A DNA stretch of 35,483 bases from a virus. The stretch is taken from IMG/VR virus record IMGVR_UViG_3300008116_000132, positions 1 to 35,483 of that record; one strand, written 5' to 3'. The position numbers and the translations under genes are program-made. The notes below the pieces were generated by a model. The model made no database searches and had not been told where the DNA came from. It was given only the letters and a program-made list of their open reading frames with translations. Shown here piece after piece: positions 7,917 through 16,058 of the stretch (positions within the stretch are counted from its first letter, which is position 1; each line of letters opens with the position of its first letter).

Positions 7917-8767
7917 TGTCATTAATAATTAAGAAAATATTGTTCGAACAATCGTTGTCTGGTAGAAAAACCAAACCTCTCGTTGATGCGATTAAAAATC
8001 GTAATCCTGTTACTTTTTACTATTCAGGTCCAACTAAACCTGAAAAAGATAGTGTAAAAAGGGGAGTTAGGATTAGAGCTGAAGTCGTTGCGATGGGTTT
8101 AAGTAAAGGAGGTAATGTAATTGTTAGAGCATATGTACAACCACCTTCTGTTTCTAAAAAAGGATATAGTGAAACGAATTGGAGAACCTTTAGAATTGAT
8201 AGAATGAGTAATATCAGTGTATTAACTGATGAAACATTTGATAACAAAAGACCGGGTTATAAAGAAGGTTCGGAATCAAGTAGAGGACCAATGGTTACAA
8301 CTTATGTTACATCTGATTGGACTAAAACACCTGAAGTAAAACAAAAAGAAACCCCCCCTTCTCCAAAACCAGTTGAAAAACCAACTCAAGAACCATTACC
8401 TCAACCTAAGGTAGATGATAAACCATCACCATTACCTCAACCTAAAATAGATAACGTGGGTGATGTGTTTAAAACCATATCTCCTAAGGAAACTGATGGA
8501 GAAAAATTTATCACCACACAAGAATACCAAACTGCGGTGGATGATTTATATAAGAGAAAAGAAAAAGAATGGAAAGACATTCAAAAAGAAATGGGTAAGA
8601 ACATTTTACCGGGAGAGGGTACTAGAAAAAGATTTGAGTTGGATTCTAATAAAGAATTATCTAATATATTAAAAAATAATAATATTAACATTAAAGATGA
8701 GGTTCCATCACAACCTCTTCAAGAAAAACTATCAAGAATTAAAACTTTAATGTTGTTGATAAATTAA
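7916..8767 (+). CDS. WYL-like domain protein with proline-rich linker
   Basis: 283 residues. Residues 1-14 (MSLIIKKILFEQ) are a short helix of the kind that opens many proteins here. Residues about 20-105 read like a WYL/SH3-type beta domain: LVDAIKNRNPVTFYYSG, a strand with RIRAEVVAMG, then VIVRAYVQPP and WRTFRIDRMSNISVLTD. These match the usual order of 'lxxAixxrxxvxixY', 'R.v.P', 'vRa' and 'fridRi..i'. A 40-residue Pro/Lys linker and a helical C-terminal part ending in SRIKTLMLLIN follow. WYL domains usually sense ligands or nucleic acid in bacterial regulators. Here there is no HTH and the gene sits in a structural operon, so a structural reuse of the fold is likely. The assignment is by pattern only. 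Confidence 0.55.
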   Translation: MSLIIKKILFEQSLSGRKTKPLVDAIKNRNPVTFYYSGPTKPEKDSVKRGVRIRAEVVAMGLSKGGNVIVRAYVQPPSVSKKGYSETNWRTFRIDRMSNISVLTDETFDNKRPGYKEGSESSRGPMVTTYVTSDWTKTPEVKQKETPPSPKPVEKPTQEPLPQPKVDDKPSPLPQPKIDNVGDVFKTISPKETDGEKFITTQEYQTAVDDLYKRKEKEWKDIQKEMGKNILPGEGTRKRFELDSNKELSNILKNNNINIKDEVPSQPLQEKLSRIKTLMLLIN

Positions 8768-8790
8768 TTATAATATAAAAAAATATAGAA

Positions 8791-9351
8791 ATGTCACACG
8801 GAGCAATATCGGAAAATGATTTAATGATGAAATTGGTGAATGCCAAAAAAGTAATGAATAAGGTTGATAATGGAAACTATCAAACCGGAAACATCAATGA
8901 ATCAATGTTATTTAGTGACCCCGAAGAACTTGTTAATTCACAAACAATTCAACCACAAGCAACTAGACCTAAGGGAGTTCCAACCGTTCAAAAAATACAA
9001 GATTCCAAATTACCTGACGCAATCAAACAGGCAATGATAGAGAACCCAATACCTCAAATATCGTTAAATGAATCATTAGATATGGATTTTATTAAAGGTG
9101 CTAAAAGGTTAATGGAACAAGAAGGTTTAACCAAAAAACCCACACCCCAAACAAAATCAGCACCAGTTCAAAATATTGACATGAATGCAATTGCGGTTTT
9201 AATTGAAAATACCGTTAGAAAAGTTATGGATGAAAAATTAAATCAAATTCTAACAGCACAACAAACTTCATCGATAAATGAAAATTTGGTTCTAAAAGTG
9301 GGTGATTCGATTTTTAAAGGGAAAATTACCGGTGTAAATAAAGCCAAGTAA
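8791..9351 (+). CDS. Conserved phage protein of unknown function (LPDAIKQAMIENPIPQ type)
   Basis: 186 residues. The central LPDAIKQAMIENPIPQ (around residues 75-90) is a stretch I associate with conserved uncharacterised proteins of T4-like aquatic phages. It is followed by DFIKGAKRLMEQEG, a Gln/Pro/Thr linker, a helix (residues 132-155, VLIENTVRKVMDEKLNQIL) and a C-terminal beta hairpin VLKVGDSIFKGKITGVN. The KRLMEQE segment resembles the motif that ends other proteins in this cluster. It is the last gene of the first rightward cluster. Function unknown; a virion or assembly role is inferred from the neighbours. Confidence 0.6.
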   Translation: MSHGAISENDLMMKLVNAKKVMNKVDNGNYQTGNINESMLFSDPEELVNSQTIQPQATRPKGVPTVQKIQDSKLPDAIKQAMIENPIPQISLNESLDMDFIKGAKRLMEQEGLTKKPTPQTKSAPVQNIDMNAIAVLIENTVRKVMDEKLNQILTAQQTSSINENLVLKVGDSIFKGKITGVNKAK

Positions 9352-9404
9352 CATTTTGTTTTTTCAATTTTTTTACATATTATTTTAGATATAATAATAT
9401 AATA

Positions 9405-10631
9405 ATGTCTAAAATAAAAATATTGGCAATACCCTCTGATAATCACGGAGTAGGTAAATACAGAATATTAGACCCATACAAATATATCGGTGAAAATCAC
9501 GGAGACGAATTTCATGTAGATATTTCATTTGATGTTCCTAATGATGATAAATTTTTTGAAGATTATGATGTTGTAGTATTTCATAGTTTTATCCATAAGA
9601 CAAGTCACGAAGATAATGTAAAAAGGATTGAGTGGTTGAAGTCTAAAGGTATTAAAACTGTTGTCGATATCGATGATTTATGGAGTGTTGACCCTAAGCA
9701 CCCCATGTATCAACAAATAAAACAAAACAATGTTCCACAGAAAAAGGTGGAGTTCTTGAGACTTTCGGACTATATCTCAACCACAACACCAATCTTCGCT
9801 GATACAATAAAACAAAGATTAAATTTAAGAAACACATTTGTGTTTCCTAATGCGGTTGATGAAAATGAACCACAATTTCAATCAAAGGTTGAAAAATCTG
9901 AAAAGGTTAGATTTGGTTGGTTAGGCGGTTCTTCTCACTTATATGACTTACAAATAATTGGGTCAGGAATTTCAGGTACATATTCAACATTTAAAGACAA
10001 GGTACAATTTGTACTATGTGGTTTTGATACTCGAGGTAATGTTACTGAATTCGACAAAACAACCGGACAACAAAGACGAAGACCAATATTACCACATGAA
10101 ACCGTATGGTTTCAATATGAAAATATTTTTACTGACAAATATCGTGTCATCGATGAAGATTATAAAAAATATCTTTTAACTTTCTCGGAGACAGAATATA
10201 ATGATCTTGATAAACCATATCGTAGACGATGGACAAGAGACATCACAAAATACGCTCAAAACTACAATATGTTTGACATTTCATTAGCACCACTTATTGA
10301 AAGTGAGTTCAACATGAATAAGTCACAATTAAAAATAATTGAGTCAGGATTCCATAAGAAAGCAGTGATTGCCAGTGGTGTTAAACCGTATACAATGGAT
10401 TTGGTTTCCTCATTAGACCAAGGAGTTTTCAATGATAAAGGTAACTCATTAATTGTTCCACCATCGAAAAATCATAAAGAGTGGGGTAAACATATGAAAC
10501 GTTTAATCGAAAATCCTAATATGATAGAGGATTTGGGTAATAGATTATATGAAACTGTTAAAGACAGGTACTCACTTAAAAATGTAACAAAAGATAGAAT
10601 TCAGTTCTTTAAATCAATAATAAACAAATAA
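9405..10631 (+). CDS. GT-B fold glycosyltransferase (GT4-like)
   Basis: 408 residues in two Rossmann-like halves. The N-terminal half has KILAIPSDNHGVGKYRILDP, DVVVFHSF and TVVDIDDLW. The C-terminal half begins near residue 168 (VRFGWLGGSSHLYDL) and carries the donor-site region PLIESEFNMNKSQLKIIESGFHKKAVIAS, in which E/K/S residues match the usual E-x7-E and 'K..Ea.a.G.PVI.s' pattern of GT4 enzymes. It transfers a sugar from an activated donor; the acceptor is unknown (phage DNA base, virion protein or host surface). It starts a block without TATTTATA elements after a 53-base AT-only gap, so it is presumably expressed early or middle. Two further glycosyltransferases lie at 13124 and 14188. 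Confidence 0.8.
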   Translation: MSKIKILAIPSDNHGVGKYRILDPYKYIGENHGDEFHVDISFDVPNDDKFFEDYDVVVFHSFIHKTSHEDNVKRIEWLKSKGIKTVVDIDDLWSVDPKHPMYQQIKQNNVPQKKVEFLRLSDYISTTTPIFADTIKQRLNLRNTFVFPNAVDENEPQFQSKVEKSEKVRFGWLGGSSHLYDLQIIGSGISGTYSTFKDKVQFVLCGFDTRGNVTEFDKTTGQQRRRPILPHETVWFQYENIFTDKYRVIDEDYKKYLLTFSETEYNDLDKPYRRRWTRDITKYAQNYNMFDISLAPLIESEFNMNKSQLKIIESGFHKKAVIASGVKPYTMDLVSSLDQGVFNDKGNSLIVPPSKNHKEWGKHMKRLIENPNMIEDLGNRLYETVKDRYSLKNVTKDRIQFFKSIINK

Positions 10632-10644
10632 AAAAAAGAAAATT

Positions 10645-10875
10645 ATGCATTATTTAGTAACAATCGGTTATGAAACCGAACAAACAGACAGAAACGGTAA
10701 TCCAAGATTACAGAAAGTTAAATATATTTTAGAAGCAGATACTGTCGAAGAAGCAACTATCGTGGCGTCAAAATATAGATCAGGAGATGTACGTTCAAGT
10801 GAAAGTATTTCAATTGTTAAAATGCCAATCGAATGTATCATCGATAGAAAAAATACTCCTGAGTATTATAAATAA
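10645..10875 (+). CDS. Small DUF4494-like protein
   Basis: 76 residues. The pattern MHYLVTIGYETEQTDRNG, then VKYILEADTVEEATIVASKY and a strand ISIVKMPIECIID, follows the alpha-beta plan of DUF4494, a small family known mainly from Bacteroidota and their phages. Function is unknown. A purine-only leader AAAAAAAGAAAATT precedes ATG, typical of Bacteroidota-like starts. It lies between a glycosyltransferase and dUTPase. Confidence 0.5.
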   Translation: MHYLVTIGYETEQTDRNGNPRLQKVKYILEADTVEEATIVASKYRSGDVRSSESISIVKMPIECIIDRKNTPEYYK

Positions 10876-10897
10876 TTTACAATGAAAAACAATTCGT

Positions 10898-11479
10898 ATG
10901 AACAACGATGATTTAAAAAAATATATTGAGGATTTAAAAAAGTTAGAAAAAAATATCTTAAGTGAGGATACCGACCTAAATTTTATGGGTGAGTTAAATT
11001 CTCTTTTGGGTAAATTAGACGATGATATTAAAACTGATTTCTTTACTCCAAAAGGAATGGTAGTCAATTTTAAAAAACTCCATCCAAATGCAGTCACACC
11101 AAAATATTCAAAACAAGGTGATGCAGGAATGGATTTGACTATTACATCGATATTTTCGGAAACTGAAAAAGACATCACCTATGGTTTTGGTATTGCAATG
11201 AGTATACCAACCGGTTTTGTAGGGTTGGTATTTCCAAGGTCATCAGTTAGAAATTATGATTTGAGTTTAACAAACTGTGTAGGTGTAATTGATAGTGGTT
11301 ATAGAGGTGAAATACAGGCTACATTTAAGAAAATGCATGGTAGACAACAAATGTATAAAATTGGTGACCGAGCAGCTCAAATTATGATTATTGCATATCC
11401 GAATATAGACTTTGTTGAAACTAATAATTTACCTGATACTGAAAGAGGTTCCGGCGGATTTGGTTCTACCGGTAAATAA
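10898..11479 (+). CDS. dut: dUTP diphosphatase (trimeric dUTPase) with N-terminal extension
   Basis: Hydrolyses dUTP to dUMP and diphosphate, keeping uracil out of DNA and feeding dTMP synthesis. All five motifs are present: AGMDL (76-80), PRSS (113-116), GVIDSGYRGEI (129-139, catalytic Asp and the uracil-pocket Tyr), GDRAAQIMI (156-164) and the P-loop-like RGSGGFGSTGK (183-193). The core is the usual length; about 53 extra residues at the N-terminus are charged and helical (LKKYIEDLKKLEKNIL), of unknown role. It works with the dCMP deaminase at 22779-23228. Confidence 0.95.
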   Translation: MNNDDLKKYIEDLKKLEKNILSEDTDLNFMGELNSLLGKLDDDIKTDFFTPKGMVVNFKKLHPNAVTPKYSKQGDAGMDLTITSIFSETEKDITYGFGIAMSIPTGFVGLVFPRSSVRNYDLSLTNCVGVIDSGYRGEIQATFKKMHGRQQMYKIGDRAAQIMIIAYPNIDFVETNNLPDTERGSGGFGSTGK

Positions 11480-11502
11480 AAATACAATTAAATTAATTTG
11501 AA

Positions 11503-12240
11503 TTGAGAGGGAAATTATCTAAAAATACCAAATTGGTAAGTAATGAATTTACCACGGTTACTGAAGGGTCTACACCAAATAAAAAAAGGATTAAAGAAAT
11601 TATTAAAAAACCAAAAGAAAAATTTCTAACAAAATCACAAGAAGAATACTGGAAAATTTTAGGTGATAATGAAATTACACTTTGTTTTGGGCCAGCCGGA
11701 GTTGGTAAGTCATATATTGCAATGAAAAGAGCGGTTGACTTACTTTGGGATGACACAAATAAGTATGATAAAATTATCATTGTTAGACCAGCGGTTGAAG
11801 CGGAGGAAAAACTAGGTTCTTTACCCGGTGGGTTAGAAGAAAAATTGGACCCGTACATTTACCCATCGTATTATCTTTTAAATAAAATAATCGGTAAGGA
11901 TGCCAGAGAAAGGTTAAAGGATGAAGGTTTCATTGAAATTGCGGCTTTGGCATACATGAGAGGATGGAATGTTGACAATACGATTCTTGTTTTTGAGGAG
12001 GCACAAAACGCCACACCTGCACAAATAAAGTTACTATTGACTCGTATTGGGTTTAATTCAAAATTCTTTTTGTCAGGTGATTTGGAACAGTCGGATAAAT
12101 TTAAAGACAAAACTAAATCGGGTCTATACGATGCGAAACAAAAGTTATCAGACGTAAAAGGTATTGGTATTTTTGAATTTGGTAATGAGGATATTGTTAG
12201 AAATCCGATTATTGGTAAAATATTGGAAAGATACGATTAA
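11503..12240 (+). CDS. phoH: PhoH-like P-loop ATPase, TTG start
   Basis: 245 residues. Walker A is GPAGVGKS (63-70), Walker B ILVFEEAQN (161-169, usually D-E-A-Q-N, here E-E). Between them lie the PhoH family hallmarks VRPAVEAEEKLGSLPGG and LDPYIYPSYYLL, and after Walker B comes LSGDLEQ. PhoH proteins are RNA/DNA-binding ATPases related to the helicase core and are very common in marine and freshwater phages; their phage role is not settled. The frame has a stop at 11494 and no ATG before residue 74, which is past Walker A, so translation must begin at a non-ATG codon; TTG 11503 is the best candidate. Confidence 0.9.
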   Translation: MRGKLSKNTKLVSNEFTTVTEGSTPNKKRIKEIIKKPKEKFLTKSQEEYWKILGDNEITLCFGPAGVGKSYIAMKRAVDLLWDDTNKYDKIIIVRPAVEAEEKLGSLPGGLEEKLDPYIYPSYYLLNKIIGKDARERLKDEGFIEIAALAYMRGWNVDNTILVFEEAQNATPAQIKLLLTRIGFNSKFFLSGDLEQSDKFKDKTKSGLYDAKQKLSDVKGIGIFEFGNEDIVRNPIIGKILERYD

Positions 12241-12277
12241 ACTTTACTTGTAAGAGTTTTCATATTATACTTTAAAC

Positions 12278-12928
12278 ATGGAAATATACCTTAGTATAGA
12301 TGGTGTTATACGAAACATCATACAAAAATTTGATTATCACTATAAAGATGCGTTTTTAAGTTCGGAATTTGAGTCTGAAAACGATTTTGAATATGACATC
12401 ATCGAACCTATTAGGAATGATGATGTCATATCTTCATATAAATTTCAATCTGTTGATGAATTTGAATACTTCTTATATGTTGAATACCCAATTGAAATTT
12501 TCGGACATGCAGGAATAAGTTATCAAACTACCTTCACCGATTTAAATAAAATGATTTATGATAATCCCGAACATAATTTTACACTTGTTGGGGTTAATGA
12601 ATTGGGTAAATCTAAACCTGCAACACTATTTTTCTTGTCAAAAAATGGGTTTTTAGGTAACAATATAAAATTTATTAAGTCAAAAGATTTAAAAGATGTG
12701 TGGGATAAATGTGATGTTTGGATAACTGATTCAAAAGAGATTATTGATTCTTGCCCACAAGGTAAAGAAACTATTAAGTTTAACACATCTTATAATCGAC
12801 ATTTCACACACACAAAAGAAATAAATAAATTAACAGAAATAAATGAACCATGGTTGAACTATTTGGAAAATTTTACTACATCGACATCGAAGCAGTTACC
12901 GCAAGATGTAGAACAGGAAACACAATAA
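12278..12928 (+). CDS. Degenerate HAD/5'-nucleotidase-like protein
   Basis: 216 residues. The N-terminus IYLSIDGVIRN aligns with HAD motif I (D-x-D-G-V). Residue 6, which would be the nucleophilic Asp, is Ser, while D8 remains. SKPATLFFLSKNG (about 108-120) resembles a motif II/III region, and DVWITDSKEIID then GKETIKFNTSYN resembles motif IV of deoxyribonucleotidases. I read it as a HAD-fold protein that has probably lost phosphatase chemistry. It could bind a nucleotide or act as a structural partner. Its last 79 bases overlap the next gene in another frame. The leader is short and AT-rich, without a TATTTATA element. Confidence 0.55.
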   Translation: MEIYLSIDGVIRNIIQKFDYHYKDAFLSSEFESENDFEYDIIEPIRNDDVISSYKFQSVDEFEYFLYVEYPIEIFGHAGISYQTTFTDLNKMIYDNPEHNFTLVGVNELGKSKPATLFFLSKNGFLGNNIKFIKSKDLKDVWDKCDVWITDSKEIIDSCPQGKETIKFNTSYNRHFTHTKEINKLTEINEPWLNYLENFTTSTSKQLPQDVEQETQ

Positions 12929-13131
12929 AAGACGAAGATGGAACCGAATCAAATGAGATTAACATTTTTATGTATGAAATTTTAAAAATGTGTATCGATA
13001 GAGTTTTAAACGAATTTGATGAGGGTGATGAAAATATGGGACTTTTTGGACAAAGAGAAACCACAGTGTCATTTAAATTGGCATTTAATACCTTAATAAA
13101 AAACAACATTTTAATTGAAGATGATGAGTAA
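12850..13131 (+). CDS. Small conserved phage protein of unknown function
   Basis: 93 residues. The pattern VELFGKFYYIDIEAV, then EINIFMYEILKMCIDRVLNEFDE and VSFKLAFNTLIKNNILIED, resembles a small conserved protein I have seen in T4-like aquatic phages, with no known role. ATG 12850 lies inside the preceding HAD-like gene, an overlap of 79 bases; a later start would cut the conserved first strand. Its stop overlaps the start of the next glycosyltransferase gene. It is predicted helical in the middle and acidic at the end. Confidence 0.6.
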   Translation: MVELFGKFYYIDIEAVTARCRTGNTIKDEDGTESNEINIFMYEILKMCIDRVLNEFDEGDENMGLFGQRETTVSFKLAFNTLIKNNILIEDDE

Positions 13132-14191
13132 AAATAATGAAAATATTGAAAAATTACAGGACGCGTTAGGTAGATTAGAAAATAATCAACACACCGTCTA
13201 TTTTTTAACATATGACACAAAAAATAATCCGAGAGCATCGGTTAAATACATTTATGATTTGGCCCTAACACTAAAAGAAAATGGTACAAATTCCAAAATC
13301 TTGGTTGAAGATTCAACATATGGAGGAGTTACTCATTGGTTGGGAGACAAGTATGATGATATTGAAGTAGTTTCAATAAAAGAAGATAAAATCGAATTGA
13401 AGATTGATGATGTTCTTGTTGTTCCTGAATACTATTCAAATGTACTACAACAAGTTTCTAATGTTAAGTGTACTAAAGTAATGTTAGTACAACAAAAAGA
13501 TTATATTTTCGAGACATTACCTGTTGGTAGCCGATGGAGAGATTATGGTTTCGATAGAGTAATCACAACAACTGAAGCATCTAAAAAATATATAACTGAA
13601 GTTTTTCCTGAATCGTTAGTTTATATTATCCCACCAATTATTGATGATAACTTTTCACCATCTGAAAAAGTACAAAAACCATTTATTTCAATCAGTTGTA
13701 GAGACCGAGTAGTTCATAGAAGAATCATTTCTGAATTCTATTTGAAATACCCACAATTACGTTGGGTTACATTTAGAGACATGGTTCAAATGAGTTATGA
13801 AGAATTTTCATCGGCATTAAAAGAATGTTTTGTTTCTGTTTGGGTGGACGATGAATCCACGTTTGGAACATTTCCATTAGAATCAATGAAGTGTGGTGTT
13901 CCTGTTATTGGTAAAATCCCAAATACTGAACCGGATTGGTTATCTGAAAATGGTATGTGGACCTATGACACTAATAAAGTTGTAGAATTTCTTGGAACAT
14001 TTACATTGGCATGGTTAGAAGGTGTGGATATTAATGAGGATGTAAAACAAAAAATGACCGACACATTACTACCATATTCTAAAACATTAACCGAAAATAA
14101 CATACTATCAATCTTTGGTTCATTTAGAAACAAGAGAATTGAAACAATTAATAATGTATTAGAAAAATTAAAATCAGAAGAAGTATCATGA
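13124..14191 (+). CDS. GT-B fold glycosyltransferase (second)
   Basis: About 356 residues from ATG 13124 (ATG 13121 is equally possible); both overlap the previous stop. Features are HTVYFLTYDTKNNPRASVKYIYDLALTL near the N-terminus, VLVVPEYYSNVL, and VIPP-like VYIIPPIIDDNFSP at the domain junction. The C-terminal donor half has VSVWVDDESTFGTFPLESMKCGVPVIG, the usual 'E.fG...lEam.cG.PVI' signature of GT4-like enzymes. The acceptor is unknown. It shares the ATGA overlap with the GT-A gene at 14188, so the two are made together. Confidence 0.8.
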   Translation: MSKNNENIEKLQDALGRLENNQHTVYFLTYDTKNNPRASVKYIYDLALTLKENGTNSKILVEDSTYGGVTHWLGDKYDDIEVVSIKEDKIELKIDDVLVVPEYYSNVLQQVSNVKCTKVMLVQQKDYIFETLPVGSRWRDYGFDRVITTTEASKKYITEVFPESLVYIIPPIIDDNFSPSEKVQKPFISISCRDRVVHRRIISEFYLKYPQLRWVTFRDMVQMSYEEFSSALKECFVSVWVDDESTFGTFPLESMKCGVPVIGKIPNTEPDWLSENGMWTYDTNKVVEFLGTFTLAWLEGVDINEDVKQKMTDTLLPYSKTLTENNILSIFGSFRNKRIETINNVLEKLKSEEVS

Positions 14192-14967
14192 AAAAAATAT
14201 CAATAATCTTACCACTACACATTATTAACGAAGATTACTCCGTAATGTTAAAAAATGCAATTTCCTCTATTGAGGATTTTCATGAGGATGTAAAGTTATT
14301 AATTGTATGTCCTAAAACACTAAAAAAAGAATTACAAAATCTATCCCAAAAACTTGAAATTGAAATTGTTGAGAATAGTGGGGAAACAGATTTTTGTTCT
14401 CAAATAAATTTGGGTATTAAAAATTGTAATACTGAATGGTTTTCGATTTTTGAAGTTGACGATGAGTATAAAAAAACATGGTTAAAGTCAATGAATTCCT
14501 ACATCAATGAAAATCCTGATGTTGATGTATTCCTACCGGTAGTTAAAGATGTTAATGTGGAAGGTACTTTTATTAGTTTCACTAACGAATCTGCGTGGGC
14601 ATATGGTTTCACCGAAAAACAAGGATTCATTGACAATGAAGTATTATTGGACTTCCAAAATTATCAAACAAGTGGAGGTTTATTTAAAACTAATGTAATT
14701 ATTGAAAATGGAATGTTTAAAGAAAACATTAAACTTACATTTAGTTATGAATTATTATTAAGACTAACCCATAACGGGACTAAGATAATGACAGTCCCTA
14801 AAATTGGATATCAACACGTTAATTTTAGAGAAGAATCGTTATTTTGGGGATATAAGAATAATGAGGAGACTAAACTATCTGAAGACGAAGTTAAGTTTTG
14901 GTTAGATTCGGCTAAAAAAGAATTTTTCTTTAAAAATAAACGAGATATCAAATATGTCGAGTCATAA
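14188..14967 (+). CDS. GT-A fold glycosyltransferase (GT2-like)
   Basis: 259 residues, starting at the ATGA overlap with the previous gene. KISIILPLHIINEDYSVMLKNAISSI is the first strand and helix of GT2 enzymes. INLGIKNCNTEWFSIFEVDDEY (around 78-97) carries the DxD-like metal site (V-D-D). Later come SGGLFKTNVI and HxxFRxxS-like HVNFREES at about 209-216. It transfers a sugar from a nucleotide-sugar donor; the acceptor is unknown. It precedes the late sigma gene with no gap (TAA then ATG). Confidence 0.8.
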   Translation: MKKISIILPLHIINEDYSVMLKNAISSIEDFHEDVKLLIVCPKTLKKELQNLSQKLEIEIVENSGETDFCSQINLGIKNCNTEWFSIFEVDDEYKKTWLKSMNSYINENPDVDVFLPVVKDVNVEGTFISFTNESAWAYGFTEKQGFIDNEVLLDFQNYQTSGGLFKTNVIIENGMFKENIKLTFSYELLLRLTHNGTKIMTVPKIGYQHVNFREESLFWGYKNNEETKLSEDEVKFWLDSAKKEFFFKNKRDIKYVES

Positions 14968-15666
14968 ATGCCGAGAAAAAGAACCCAAAAAATTTATTTT
15001 GGGGAGGAGCAAGAACAAGCGGTAGTAAGATACTTAGAATCTGAAAACGAAAATGAAAAGAATAAGATATTCAATGAATATTTAAGAGAACCTCTCATAA
15101 TAATGGTCGAATCGATTATTCGACGATATAAGTTATATAGAAAAGATTTAGAGTTTCAAGAAATACATGACGATACCATGTCATTTCTTTTAACTAAAAT
15201 CAACAAATTTGACCATACTAAAAACCACAAAGCGTATTCCTATTTTGGAACCATCTGTAAAAATTATTTGATGGGAGCAATCCAAAAAGACACAAAGGAA
15301 CAAAATAGGCAAATTTCGTATGACGACATTTCATCTTCAATAGAAGATAGTTATGAGTTATCATACACTATCGATGAGTATGTTTTAGATTATAGGGATG
15401 TTATCAATAAACTAATAACGGATTTGGAGGATTTCATTGAAAAGGAGGACCTCACAGAAAACGAACAAAAATTAGGATACGCACTTTTAGAAATTTTTGG
15501 AAACTTTGATAGGATTTTTCAAGTCGGGGATGGTAATAAATTTAATAAGAACCTGATATTACTATCATTAAGAGAAATGACCTCCTTAAACACTAAGGAA
15601 ATCAGAATGTCAATCAAAAGGTATAAAAAACTTTATGATGGTATTGTTGGTGGGTTTTTAGATTAA
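14968..15666 (+). CDS. 55: Late-transcription sigma factor, T4 gp55-like
   Basis: 232 residues (T4 gp55 is 185). MPRKRTQKIYFGEEQEQAVVRYL opens it. Residues about 57-112 match a sigma-70 region 2: DLEFQEIHDDTMSFLLTKINKFDHTKNHKAYSYFGTICKNYLMGAIQ, the helix that binds core polymerase and the -10 element. Regions 3 and 4 are absent, as in gp55. The C-terminus ends hydrophobic (YDGIVGGFLD), possibly a sliding-clamp contact as in T4; this is inference. In T4, gp55 with gp33 and the gp45 clamp directs host RNA polymerase to 8-base late promoters. Directly after this gene the first TATTTATT element of the tail block appears, so early-to-late switching may hinge here. Confidence 0.8.
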   Translation: MPRKRTQKIYFGEEQEQAVVRYLESENENEKNKIFNEYLREPLIIMVESIIRRYKLYRKDLEFQEIHDDTMSFLLTKINKFDHTKNHKAYSYFGTICKNYLMGAIQKDTKEQNRQISYDDISSSIEDSYELSYTIDEYVLDYRDVINKLITDLEDFIEKEDLTENEQKLGYALLEIFGNFDRIFQVGDGNKFNKNLILLSLREMTSLNTKEIRMSIKRYKKLYDGIVGGFLD

Positions 15667-15669
15667 ATC

Positions 15670-15677
15670 TATTTATT
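15670..15677 (+). promoter_or_regulatory. TATTTATT element, 3 bases before ATG 15681
   Basis: Sense strand TATTTATT-GTT-ATG directly after the sigma gene; one mismatch to TATTTATA. Confidence 0.45.
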
Positions 15678-15680
15678 GTT

Positions 15681-16058
15681 ATGGGAAGAGATAGGAAAAA
15701 TATCATTTCATTAGATGTCGATTCTGCGTTAGCATTAATGCAAGAAATCTATAATGATGTAGTTGAAAATAAAAACATTGCTTCACAAATCATGAGAAAA
15801 ATGATGTCATTCATGAAAGATGCTGAAGATATGAGTGTTATTGGTCCTGTTATTAAAGAACAACAAAAAATATTAAATGATTGTACTGAGAAAAAAATCT
15901 CATTAGTAAAATTACAAAGTGTTCTTTTAAAACAAACTGCCGGTTCAGGTGGAAAAATGCCGATTGGTAAACTTGATTTAACTGATGAAGATCGTTTACT
16001 TTTAGATAAAATGTTAAATGACGATTCAGCAGAATCCGAACAAAAATATAAGTTGTAA
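15681..16058 (+). CDS. Small helical protein, first gene of the tail block
   Basis: 125 residues, almost all helical (DVDSALALMQEIYNDVVENKNIASQIMRKMM and a second long helix to residue 90), with a Gly-rich turn and an acidic end. It could be a tail-assembly factor, a small terminase subunit (these are also short helical proteins) or a gp33-like late co-activator given its place next to gp55; nothing in the sequence decides. Its stop shares one base with the next start. Confidence 0.55.
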   Translation: MGRDRKNIISLDVDSALALMQEIYNDVVENKNIASQIMRKMMSFMKDAEDMSVIGPVIKEQQKILNDCTEKKISLVKLQSVLLKQTAGSGGKMPIGKLDLTDEDRLLLDKMLNDDSAESEQKYKL

